Part shown: positions 23,726 to 36,066 of the stretch, piece after piece
How the letters are laid out: the number at the start of each line of letters is the position of its first letter
Position numbering within the stretch: position 1 is the first letter of the stretch
Origin: Trema orientale
Lineage: Eukaryota > Streptophyta > Magnoliopsida > Rosales > Cannabaceae
DNA length: 64,000 nt
Reading direction: 5' to 3'
Assembly (NCBI GenBank): GCA_002914845.1
Contig: JXTC01000329.1
Span: 254,396 to 318,395, forward strand
Program-made: the position numbers and the translations under genes
Notes under the pieces: generated by a model
What the model saw: only the letters and a program-made list of their open reading frames with translations
The model's database searches: none
Told to the model about the DNA's origin: nothing

Positions 23726-24960
23726 AAAATTTAGGTATGTATAATGCTTCTGAATTCTGGACTACATTTATTTGTCAGTTTCTGTTCAAGTTTTTTACTT
23801 TTCAGTTTTATAACTTAAAGATCCCTTCATATCATGATCTAAGGAGGTTATACTACGAAGACTTTTAATAATTCTGCAAGTGGAAACTTGGAGAAATGCT
23901 TTATCATGTTACTTCTAGTTATAATGTTCAAACGCCTTTATTGTTTTAGTTTCCACATGGGGGTATAAGATAGAAAAACGTCGAAATCTTTACACACAGC
24001 TAATTTACTTTTCCCAGATCTTTAGGAGGCGTAGAGAGAAGAATGTATGAATCTGTACACACTACACAAGCACATATGAGAGAGAGGGAGTTCCTGAGAA
24101 GGAAAAAGGATAAAGGAAGACTGTTAATAAAGCGTAGGCATGCGGCAGTTGCTCAGAAAGTTTATTGGCAGATACGAGCTTTAGAGGATGACAGAGTTGT
24201 CTATGATCTTGCTCGGTTTGATTGTAGGAATATGCTCTGATGAACTTCCATCTACTACATTGATTTTCATTCGGGACCTTTTACTGTTATGTGGTCTGAT
24301 ATCATTTGAACTTGAGAAAAGACTTCTTTATTACAAAGCAAGCAGATGTTGAAGAAAATGGTGGTAGAAGTCCGGTGGCGTTGCTATGACGCATCCAACT
24401 GCATGGGCTGCCGTAGGAGGTAACCGGGTGGTTTCTTCATCTGGTTATGCACTATTCACTTTGCTTCGGGTTCTCTCTGTTTTGTTTTTCACCGAGATGC
24501 ATCATTCTATACTCTTTCTTGTAATTTTATCTGCTTAGTTAAATGCGTTGTTTAGTTTAATGTATAGCAGAGTTAGCTGAGCTTTTCTTCATAGCTTTTC
24601 TTTCTCTCGTTCAGTCTTCTATCCTTGACGACTACAAGATTTAATTATTGATCATGGTCTCTCCTTGAAAAGGGTAAGAAATTTTTTGTCTTGTGTTGCT
24701 CGTGCCAATAGTAACTGAGCACTGTGTTATAACCATGTTTAATGGACCTTGGCTTTTCCCCTTGGCCGAGCTTCAAATGGTATTATTATCAATCTCGTTA
24801 AGAAGAAATAACCAATGCTTTTGAATAGTAGTACTATTTCCCCGTGACACATAAACTTTTGCTTTTGCACCCCCTTGCAGGATCGGTTGTGTCTTGAAAA
24901 TGCTTTAATCTCACAAGCAATTGTGTGATTAAACAAAATTAAATTTTAGTGAACTGTGAG
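23726..24960 (+). other. 3'UTR and downstream region of the PWWP gene
   Basis: Nine bases after the stop codon a good donor (TTTAG|GTATGT at 23734-23735) pairs with an acceptor TTTTCCCAG near 24017, so a 3'UTR intron is likely. If used, it would place an exon junction just downstream of the stop. The 65-residue frame at 24043-24240 would then lie in the 3'UTR; I see no family for it. Confidence 0.45.
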
Positions 24961-26640
24961 GGATAGGTCGAGTGATCAGGTTCATGATATGCTCCCACGA
25001 CGAATGGGATCAGATTCATCATAGGATCTACCTAGCAATATGTTAGAGTTTCCTGTCTGAATAAAACTCGTGCTAATCTAATAAAGTTGGGGTTACGATG
25101 CGTTCAACGAGGAGCTGAAAGTTGGTTTTAATGTACTCTTTGGGTTTCAGTTTTGGTCATGAGTCATTTCTGATGAACTAGATTGAGGATGTTTTTTGAA
25201 CTTTAAACATAGTATTTAAAGTGGTATATTTGCTTCCTAGTTGGAAGTTGTAAATCGACTAATTCTTTTCTACGAACATTCCCAAAAAAAAATAAAAAAA
25301 GAAAGAAAAGAAGAAGAAACCCCTGATGTAGAAAGTAAGAGAATCCTTTTGAAGTCGTATATTATTTGAAGATATTACTTGCGTTACATGCATGACATAG
25401 ACTAAATTGGAAAAGATAAATAAGTGTATCTTAGTATCTATAACGACAAAAAATTGGATCCTCTAGGTTTGCGCTCTAATTTCCTAAGCAAATCATCTAA
25501 TTCGAAATGAGATGGTACATACAAGAAAGTTATAAATGTCAACATAAATTGTCATTAAAAATATATTTGATAACAATTTTTGGGTTGAATTGTGAACCAT
25601 AAATGATAATAAAAATTATATATGGCTTTCTTTTTTCCACTTACTTTTTAATTATTATTAATAAAATATTACACAATCAACTTTGGAGTTTTTCCTTTTT
25701 GTACAAAATCCCTATATTCAACAATCCAAACATTTAAACTTGGATTTTCTTGCAAACTCTTCATTTGTCAATGCAATCGATCAGAATTAGTTAATGAAAA
25801 GATAAATTCATTGAACACTAATACTAAAAACAACTCGACCAAACAAATATAAATTTAAAATACACACCAAATACGATATAATAGTGTGCAAATCATTTTG
25901 AGTTTTAGTATTTATGGACGATAAATTTGTATTTTCATCGAATATTTTTAACTCGTTGCATTGCATTCACCATGAAATGTATTTAAAAAAATATATATAT
26001 ATATAAATTCGTTTTGGATTGTAAATTGTAATTTTGTGAAAGTTTGAGGTGAAAAAAGAAAAAACCTCAAGATTGATGGGGAAATTATCATTTTTATTTA
26101 TACTTTCTTTTTTAGGAAAAAAAAAAGAGAGAGAGATCAGTAGGCAGCTTTTTCATTTGTCATGTTGGCGACAAGTCATTGACTTTTTACAAACATTCAG
26201 TTTCGCGCTCCAAAAAGTCACAGACAGGCCAGTCCACACGGTCACGTCTTCCCGCTCGATTTAAAGGAAAGTAACTAATACTGAAGGGCAAACCCTTCAA
26301 ATACCCGTCCGTGACCTACTCCTCATTTTGCTTCGTTACGTGGTGAGACATAGCTCGTTCACGTACACGCTGACAAAGCTTTCTATTAGCTGTGACGTTC
26401 CGAAACACCGATACCTAGGTGAGTTTATAAAAAATTTCTATTTATATTTCTCAATTAATCAAAGTACATATATAAATAAATAAATGTAGAATCTTCGATT
26501 CTACTAGCTTTAGCTCCTTTGTCCTCCTCTTAAATTTGTCCCAATAATTTTTCAAAAAAATAACTAAATAAATTGTCCTAATAATTAGTCATTAAAATTT
26601 TAATAAATATTCATAATAATAATCTGATTTTTCATTTTTG
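24961..26640. other. Intergenic region with promoter of the next gene
   Basis: AT-rich with no supported gene. The last 450 bases hold possible regulatory words, including the E2F-type TTTCGCGC at 26201-26208 and a related CTTCCCGC near 26248. Confidence 0.4.
26201..26208 (+). promoter_or_regulatory. E2F-type site TTTCGCGC
   Basis: An exact match to the E2F consensus TTTSGCGC, about 0.58 kb upstream of the proposed start codon of the Ser-rich gene. A weaker CTTCCCGC lies about 45 bp further on. Motif match only; no proof of function. Confidence 0.35.
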
Positions 26641-26649
26641 AAATTCTTT

Positions 26650-26777
26650 CTCCCCTGAAGTTTGAAATTTCCCTCTTCGTCTTCGTCTTCTTCTTCTTCT
26701 TCTTCTTCTCTCTCTATTCTCTGTTTTTTTTTTTTTTTTTTTTTTCCTTTCCTTCAAGAAGAGAAAAATTGTTGAAG
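26650..26777 (+). promoter_or_regulatory. 5' leader with CTT microsatellite and T-run
   Basis: A pyrimidine-rich leader: a (CTT)n run at about 26683-26708, CTCTCT, then a run of T at about 26727-26745, shortly before the proposed start codon. Typical of plant 5'UTRs. Confidence 0.5.
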
Positions 26778-29700
26778 ATGAAGAAAGAGTTTGCAATCAG
26801 TAGAAAACGATTTCCAGGAACTTCGCTTCTCAGGTCAATCTCACCGTACGCTTCTTTCGATCTTCAAGAACATTTTTTCTTTTCTTTTCTTTCTTTTTCT
26901 TTTTCACGAAATTGGCGTTAAATTTCTTTATCAATCTCCCTATATGTGTGTGTGTATATATATATATATGTATACATACACGTATATTTATGTTAATGGA
27001 TATTTTGTTTGGAATTAGTACACAAAGAATGCTGAGATTGTTGGTGGAATGGAATGGAATGGTTTTCGAATTTACTTGGTTTGGTTTTGGTTGGTGTTGT
27101 TTGGTTACTTTGGTTTGGTGTATTTATTCAAATTACATCATAGAGCGAAGTTTTCAAAATTTGAACCAAGTAGAGTTGAAATTGATAAACCGCTAGTTGT
27201 GTTTAAAGACTTGGTTTTGAGCAATAAGCTTGAGAACTTCGGAACTCGAAGATTTTGGTCATTGAGGAGCTAGACTAGAAGGGTTCAAAAAAAAGATAAC
27301 TGTTTAAGATGAACTTCACAATCCGTCTCTTAATATTTGGTATTATTATCATTTTTAGGCCTTGGAGTGTACCAATTCATTCTCTTTTTTCGATCTTGTA
27401 TTGGTCTTTTCTACTTTCTGTTTTAGTTGTTTTCGGGTAGAACTGAATTTTAAAACATTTGCAGATGATAGGAAGAAGCTTGACGGTAGTAGTAGGTTGT
27501 TTGGTGCGAAGAGTCTAGATATGAAGAGTTTACAGCCTGAGCCGAAGCACAACGTCCGCAGTAGTTTGGCTTGGGATAGTGCCTTTTTCACAAGTCCAGG
27601 TATCATCCTTTCTATGCTGAAACATATATGTAGGTCCTTTGTTGCCAAAATTTTCTTGTACATTCTCCATGCATGAGGTTTCCCATTTTTAACTTGCTCC
27701 TGCTTGGTTTAGGAGTTCTGGAACCAGAGGAGCTTTTTCCGGGTGTCAACTCTCGGTTTACGGATATTTTATTTGGGCATGAAGAAGAGATGCTATTGCC
27801 TTCTGGGTCTTTAGAACCTGAAGTAACAAGTAGAGTTGACAAGTGCGACTTGCGCAAAAGTTTAGCTTGGGACAGTGCCTTTTTCACGAATGCAGGTATG
27901 CTTCATCTGGTTTCAGGCTATTATAAATGATGATTTGTCAAAAGCTTTGTTATTGTACATATTTTCAGTGAGTATCTTCTTGACATTTCACAGGAGTTCT
28001 AGATCCTGAGGAATTGTCAATAATAAATGAAGGATTCAAGAACTTGGAAACTCATTTACCTGGGATCGAGGAAGATGTTTTGAGATCTACAGAGTCAGAT
28101 TTCAGCCTTGACAGTGGCACTTCCTCCTTAACTAGCCTGGAGATTGATCTATTTGAAGATCTAAGGACATCCACAAATAAGTCGATTAATATCTCTGCTT
28201 CATCCACAAGTCTTAAATTGCAAAGAGGAAAAGGTAAGTGAAGTTTTCACTTAGGTACACTTCTATTTTTAGTACCTTATCTGGGAGAGTACAGAGGCAG
28301 TTTTTCCCAGCCAAACCATCAAAAATCATATTTTAAACAGTTATTACATGCAATTGTCATACCAACTGTTTATTATAGGAAAATTTACTCTGCGTTTTTT
28401 ATACATATAAATTCTTGTACCGCCTCTACTTTTCAGCTTCAAAGAATGTGGATACTTCCTCTCGAACAAGGGTGAGTTCTTGTTATTGATCACCTTTCAT
28501 TGGACGATATATTTGTTATGTTTCTTATACAATGAGGTTACTTATTTTAAAACTTACAGATGAAGGACGTGCCAATATCTAGAAGGCAAAACATCAACCA
28601 CCACCCAGCTGAGAGATGTGCAAGGAAGGCTTCTCTCTCTCTGCCCACACGAAAACAGGTATCTTCTATTGAGTGATTTCTTGCTGAAACTCTCCATGCG
28701 TTACTCCCAGCTACAACTTGATTTTCTAAACGAAAATATGAAAGATTGTTAATGTTGATGGTAAGTTATGCCACAGTGAGTCATTTAGGAACTGCACTTT
28801 TATGGGTGGTTTCTTCTTACTTCTGTCCGTCTGTAGCTACTGGTTACTGCATGATGCAGTGGTGGTAAACATTATTTGATATGTTGAACTCACAAAACTT
28901 TAATTACTGAATAATGAAAGCTTGCTGCTAGAAGTGGGGAACTGAATTCGTTAGCATCTCTTAAATCACCAACGATGTTAGATGGGGTTAAAAACATTTC
29001 AGCGATTTCAACAAAAAGGGCTTCTTTAGGTGCAAGCGTTGTCAAAGCAAAAACTGCAAAATCCGCTTCTGGTAAGAGCATATGCAACCATATAAATTTG
29101 TTGTTGCCATATTTCTTTATTATTTGCTCTGAACTAAACTCATATTAAAGTTAGATGCTTCTTACAGGGCATTGTCTGACCGTCTCAAAGAAACCTGTTC
29201 TGGGGAGCTCAGACGGTTTCTCTGATTGCTCTACTCCGTCCTCAAGATCTTCATCTAGTCTTTCAGCTGGGACACACAAGCCAGTTTCTTGTCTGCAAAA
29301 TAGCAGGTTTTGCAACTGCCGCCACTCCTGAATCTCATTTAAACCCTTGAAAAGAAATACAATAAAAAGAACCTAACAAGCGTTTGTTTTCCTGCCAGTG
29401 GTTCCTTCAAAACCCCTTTAAGATACACAAGAAGTAACAAAGCTAAGCTCAAAAGTTCTTGTCCTCCTTGTGTGTTGTCCACGCCAAAGTCATCCTCTTG
29501 TACTTCGCCTGATAGTTCCTTTGATGGATGGTCCTCAGAATCATCATCTACTTCTGCCATTGAAAAATCCAATAGTGCCACAGCATTTCTGAGTACTTCC
29601 TCTAGACAGGTTTCTTTTGAGGGTGTTGCCTCTCAAGAGTCAGCTTTGCCTGTTTCCAGTGTATCAAAGAGTACGAAGCCCTCAGGTCTCCGAATGCCGT

Positions 29701-30457
29701 CACCAAAAATTGGCTACTTTGATTCGGTTAGTTTTACATTTTTCCACTTCTTTGATTAACATTTTCTGAGTTCCACACTTAATGCATCTAGAGTTGTAAA
29801 ATGATCGTCGAACGTTGATGAGATTTCTCCTCTTGACAGGAAAATTCTTCAATATCAACACCAGTTGGAAGTGGCATCGGTAACCATATTGAGCCAGCTA
29901 ATCGACCTAAAAACGGAAAGCTTCTTATTTCCAGAACAATAGCAGGGACGCCAATGCAAAATGGACTTCGATCTGCCTCGCAAATCATACCTAAGCATCC
30001 ATCAGAGGTTAAAGAAGTACAAAATGCTTCCATGAATGAGTCTGCCACAAAGGCCACCATTAAAATCTGTTTCCCCATGAATGTTAAAGTTGAGAGTGAT
30101 TTGCCATGGGGAGCAAGTTGTGAAGATTGCCAGGGAAGTGAGGAGCATGATGCTGCAGCTGATGGTGTTCGATCTATTTCGAAGGTGGAAGGCAAATGTA
30201 ATGAAGGTTTTATGGAGATCATGGCCCACAAGAATACGTCCGGAGAGTTTGAAGAGCAGCAAATGCATTTTCCAGGAGAAAGCTGGCATAAACTCGATGA
30301 TAGTAACAAGGAGAATAACTATAGTTTCAAGGAAAGAGTTCATGGTTTTTGCAAACATGTTGCTAACATTGACCTTGGGGGTGATGTGGTGATAGAGCTC
30401 CAAGTTGAAAAGGCATCATCGGTTGCCAAATCTGCCGTCTTAACTCTCAAAATATGA
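26778..30457 (+). CDS. Ser-rich basic protein of unknown function, ten exons
   Basis: I do not recognise the family with certainty. Exons are 26778-26833, 27472-27599, 27713-27895, 27994-28233, 28437-28471, 28560-28658, 28921-29071, 29168-29306, 29399-29726 and 29840-30457: 1977 nt, 658 aa, consistent phases. The N-terminus has a motif twice, SLAWDSAFFT followed by two residues and GVL-E/D-PEEL, each split by a phase-1 intron at the Gly. Then come an acidic stretch, a basic Ser/Arg/Lys-rich middle (ARKASLSLPTRKQ, FKTPLRYTRSNKAK, SGLRMPSPKIGYFDS) and a mixed C-terminus ending SVAKSAVLTLKI. Basic Ser/Pro-rich plant proteins of this make-up are often microtubule-associated, but that is inference. 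Exon 1 is least sure: the good acceptor at 27464 breaks the frame, and I used the AG at 27471. Translation might instead begin at the in-frame ATG near 27521. Confidence 0.75.
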
Positions 30458-31114
30458 TGCTGTATCGTTTTTCTCTCCTTTGCCGAGTCCCCCGTGAAAA
30501 CAAAATGGAAGTTCCTAAACTCTTGTCTATGGAGTAGTTCAATTTCCATTTGTGTACTTTGTAGTAATCACAAATATTAGTTTCAACACATGTATCAGAG
30601 TATTACGCCAGATGTCCAGTCAAAAGTTTCTAGAGTCTTTGAGCAGTGGCTTCAAATACTATTTGTGGTTTTTTTTTCCTCCTCTTTTGCTGGAAAAGGC
30701 ATGGTCGAAGTATCTGTTCTTGCATCTCAGTGCAAGGGAAAATGTAAGACAAAATTTAAGTAGCCATGGTCTTGTTCATACATAGAAACGTAGACTCTAA
30801 CATGGGTTGTATCATGTATGTTTGTACCAGAGAATCTACGTCTCAAAGTCGAAATGCTAGGTTGCCTGATCGTTATTAATAAGATATGCTAAAACCAGAT
30901 GATGTAATCGGCTAGAAAGAAGAAACGTTAATTAAAATCATAGTTCTACATTTCCAAAATTCCAAAATTTCATTTTACTTGAAGAGATCAGAGTTCAGTT
31001 CTGAATAAATATAGAGTATAAGCCAAAATACTCAATTGGTTCGACAACTATCGTCTAAATAAAAAGCAAAGCCGAGAGTAATAAGGAGAGGGACGTAAAA
31101 TCCCCAGGAGAGGC
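30458..31114. other. Convergent 3' regions of the Ser-rich gene and RPS23
   Basis: Holds the 3'UTR of the plus-strand gene (AATAAG near 30878 could serve polyadenylation) and that of RPS23 on the minus strand. No other gene seen. Confidence 0.5.
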
Positions 31115-32761
<1,647 letters not shown>

Positions 32762-32816
32762 GATGACGACTGGAAGAGTAAGAGAGAGCTGTGTTTAGCG
32801 AAAGTGCCGACGCGTG

Positions 32817-32832
32817 AAACCCTAACCCTAAA
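32817..32832. promoter_or_regulatory. Telo-box upstream of RPS23
   Basis: AAACCCTAACCCTAAA, two overlapping telomere-like motifs, a known element of plant translation-machinery promoters. In the duplicated copy at 37553-37568 the first unit is changed (AAACACTAACCCTAGA). Confidence 0.7.
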
Positions 32833-32928
32833 TTTGGATGGCGAAGGTGAGTGACCGATATATAGTTAGTTCCCTTGGCTGCTTAGATGAGAAATTTTCT
32901 ATTGACGAAATGACTATTATGTCCCAAT

Positions 32929-33135
32929 CGTTTTTTATGCTGTTGCTGGGATGTGTTGGGTCTTTCACTAATCCTAACAACGACATTTCATTGCTGGGTT
33001 GTGATGGGTCCTTCACTAATCATAAAAACGACTTCTCGTTTTGCATGCCAGTTTGTTGTCGTTTATGTTTTTACCCTATATATCTACAAACTACATGTCG
33101 TTTTTATATAGTTCCTATTTTAAGCCAACATGGCG

Positions 33136-33207
<72 letters not shown>

Positions 33208-34141
33208 GAACATAACTACTAACTAGGCAAAGCAAAGAATCTGAAACTAACAATTAAATAAGTGATTTAACTAATTTTCTCAATAGGTATGTTGCTTGGA
33301 CTTTCTTTTTCCCTGGTAAATTCAAACTCTAAGGCATACCAACCAGAGGCGACAAAATTCTTCAATAAAATCTTTTTGGATGTTTTTAAGCCGATCTTTA
33401 AAATAAATTTTTGTGGTTATGAGAACTTTTTTCCCTTCTGATTTTATATTTTTCACAACTGCAAAAGTTACTCAGAGAAATTTGTAGGTGTAAAAAACCT
33501 TTTTCTTTTATTTTAATAAGAAATGTTTTGGAGTTTGTTTGTGTAATTATTAGAAAAAGAACTCATACAATTAACAAGCAGAGAGTGAGGCCTTTAGGAG
33601 CTTTGGAGCAAAAAAGAAAAATGCAATTGAAATTCGAATTGCCACAAGCTTTCTCTATTTTACTACTGTTCATAATATTACTAAATAATATAGTATCTAT
33701 ATTATATTAGAATGAAGCGTCTCATACACTCGCGAAATAGTATGAACGATACTAGCATAACAAACGATCTATCTAAACAAATTATCACCATCTTTTCCCT
33801 ATCAAAATTAATGTCAACAAATAATCACCATCTTTTCCCGATCAAAATTAAATGTCCACATGTCAAGAGGTTTTTATCTTAAAAGATAAAACTCTCCACT
33901 TATAAGGAGGCAGTGATTATCATGACAATAATGGATTTGCAGTTATACTTGAAGAAGATATAGAGTTTTGAGGTGGCTCCATCATTTACAGATTTCCTAC
34001 ATTATCATATATTAAAAGAAATGTGAAGACAAAAGACTGAAAATGAAAGTAAAAGAAAAACAAATGAACTGGCAATGATCTGAAAACAGAGCATTTTTAT
34101 ACATTGCTACTGTCTTATTTAAACATCAAAGTTCACATTAA
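32929..34141. other. Intergenic region between RPS23 and RCI2-like gene
   Basis: Contains a degenerate internal repeat (GGGTC/CTTTCACTAATC phrases, 32950-33040), a pure TA microsatellite, and the 3' flank of the RCI2-like gene. No supported gene. Confidence 0.5.
33137..33203. repeat. (TA)n microsatellite, about 33 units
   Basis: An uninterrupted alternating TA run about 0.4 kb upstream of the RPS23 start. Likely polymorphic and prone to assembly error. Confidence 0.97.
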
Positions 34142-34472
34142 CTATCCCACAAGTACATACAGTGCATATATTATTCCAGGTATATATCCCAGGATTGTCA
34201 GCAGCAAATCTATCCAGAACTCCACCTGCATATTCAATCCCATTTCAACACAATCAATCAACCCTCACCAAGAAAAAAAGGAACAAAATATAGAATATAT
34301 ATGCATAAAGAAAAGCATATATTACATCTATACAATGTATTTATACATACATTAGCAATTTGGCACAGGCAAAAATCATGTATATTATTACCCCACAACC
34401 ATAGCGGAGGAATACACCCACTGGGGGCAGTAGTATTGCCAATATCACTTCAATGAAAGTTTCTGAACCCAT
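34142..34472 (-). CDS. RCI2: RCI2/PMP3-type small hydrophobic membrane protein, two exons
   Basis: Plasma-membrane proteolipid of the PMP3/RCI2/LTI6 family, known for induction by cold, salt and ABA and for limiting membrane hyperpolarisation in yeast. Exons are 34472-34392 and 34225-34142 (165 nt, 54 aa, the usual length). Exon 1 reads MGSETFIEVILAILLPPVGV then FLRYGCG. Exon 2 starts VEFWIDLLLTILGYIPGIIY and ends YVLVG. Two membrane helices are apparent at about residues 4-24 and 30-50. Two CACGTG cores lie about 160-185 bases upstream of the ATG, in keeping with ABA or light control. Confidence is high because both exon halves match the family residue for residue at the junction. Confidence 0.95.
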
Positions 34473-34628
34473 GATGGTAGTGCTGATGAGGATGAAAGTA
34501 GGAGCTGAATATGGAGCAGAGAAGTATGATGCTATAAAAGTTCTATGGAGTATGGAGCATGACACCGGGACTTTGAATACTATAGAGGAAGGAGATAAAC
34601 AGGTGTCACAGAGCAGAACTCTTTGGTG

Positions 34629-34656
34629 CCACGTGGGTGGAAAATGTTACACGTGT
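34629..34656. promoter_or_regulatory. Two G-box/ABRE sites upstream of the RCI2-like gene
   Basis: CCACGTGGG at 34629-34637 and ACACGTGT at 34649-34656 are both palindromic CACGTG cores, spaced 20 bp centre to centre. Paired ABREs are a known arrangement for ABA response. Inferred from motif only. Confidence 0.6.
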
Positions 34657-35211
34657 ACAACATGTTAGTCAACATTTATTTACGTTTTTCTGTGAGAAGA
34701 AAAAATGTATATGATCTTGGGCCAGCTAGCCTGCATTTCCTGGCACGAGCATGATCTAACCAATGAGGACGTTCCATTCAAATGTGATATAGAAGACAAC
34801 AAAAACTCCAGTGAGTGACACGATTACTTGTGGTTTAGGCTTTTTCAGTTCGCAAAGATAAGGATACAAATTCTGTTTATTGTAATGGATAAAGTTGATC
34901 CCTAACTTCCATGCGAAACGGCTTAAAATATATCAGAACAAAAGATACCTGCGAGGGAAATTATTTTCAACAACTTATCAAGTGATTACTCCATAAAAGA
35001 GAGCTCAAAATGCAAATTGCCTTATTATTATCATCTTAGTTCCCAACAAGCAAAATGGAAAGAGAAAAAGGAAAAAACAATACAAATCATTAGTCCAGCC
35101 GCTGTGAAGGACCAGCTTATGTCAGATTATAGTTCTCTAAATTCTCAACAATGCATAAAAGTGCAAAACGCTTTTTGTGGAGACTATTTGTGAATGGAGA
35201 GCAACCAACTC
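34657..35211. other. Intergenic, upstream of RCI2-like and 3' of LYR gene
   Basis: Upstream DNA of the RCI2-like gene and the probable 3'UTR of the LYR gene (minus strand). No further gene seen. Confidence 0.45.
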
Positions 35212-36066
35212 TCAAGGTTGATAAACTTCAGGCAGTTGAAGACCAACACTTGCAGCAGATTTCCCAAGTACTCTTATCATTTCATCTGATCTATCCACAG
35301 CAATGTTGTAAGAAAACAACAATTCCTGCAAAAAAACATTACGACAATGTTGTATTAAATATAAATAGATCTCTATGGTAAACAACTAAATAAAACATCA
35401 AGAACCCAGAGAGATCCTGAAAGGTAAACTAGGTTACTGAATCACCCAATAAAACTACTATACGCTTTTGATAGCCTTATAACGAGACATCAATAAATTT
35501 GGCAACGAAGAAGATAATTTCAATTTCTTGGGGATTTGAACCTTAAACCTCTAGGTCATACCATTATCAGTCAAGTAAAGTATGTTCAATCTCAGAGCCA
35601 AAAAATAAAAAAAAAAGTAAAGTACGTTCAATCATGTTCCCGTACTTGGTCAAGATATTCTCTAACTGCGGGTTGAACAGATCATTAAATTGGACAAAAA
35701 AAAGTGATAATATTGGTCTCAAACAAAATACCACAGGCTACAGGCTAGACCCCTAAAACCCCTTTAATCTACTTGCAAAAAGGGGTTTTAAAAAAAAAAA
35801 AAAAGAGGATACTTTGAATTAGATTAAAGAATGAATGAGAGAAGTGCCTTGTGATGATGCACACTGTTGAGAAGAATAGTGTAGTCTTGGGCAAGCTTAA
35901 TTTTCTGGGGAATGGAAGAGAGGTCAGATGGTATGGAGTTCTTCCTGAATTCCTCTGTCACATATTCTCTAAAGTGCCTCCTCTTGTCTTCTTTGCCGAT
36001 ATGTTTAACTACAGCTTTGAGCAAGTTGCGGTACACCTTCGCAACTTGCAAAGCTTCAGAACTCAT
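35212..36066 (-). CDS. LYR-motif (complex 1 LYR-like) protein, two coding exons
   Basis: Small LYR protein resembling the plant protein At3g19508 (LYRM9-like). LYR proteins usually act in mitochondria with the acyl-carrier protein in Fe-S or complex assembly; this member's partner is unknown. Coding exons are 36066-35848 and 35325-35212 (333 nt, 110 aa). The motif is degenerate, VYR at residues 11-13, followed by NLLKAVVKHIGKED, then HFREYVTEEFRKN, KIKLAQDYTILLNSVHHHK, and exon 2 ELLFSYNIAVDRSDEMIRVL to LPEVYQP. The join requires a GC donor (AAG|GCACTT) with a normal AG acceptor (GCAG|GAATTG); no GT donor keeps the frame there. A 5'UTR exon ending at 37170 (TTTCAG|GTTCC) and an acceptor at 36097 are likely. 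Confidence 0.85.

Noticed and set aside
24043-24240. Basic 65-residue frame downstream of the PWWP gene
   Set aside because: It fits better as spliced 3'UTR; no recognised homology. Not called as a gene.
29788-30403. Minus-strand frames opposite the last exon of the Ser-rich gene
   Set aside because: They are shadows of the plus-strand exon, which has in-phase splice sites and a natural stop.
33041-33226. Frame ending in an alternating Ile-Tyr run
   Set aside because: It simply translates the TA microsatellite.
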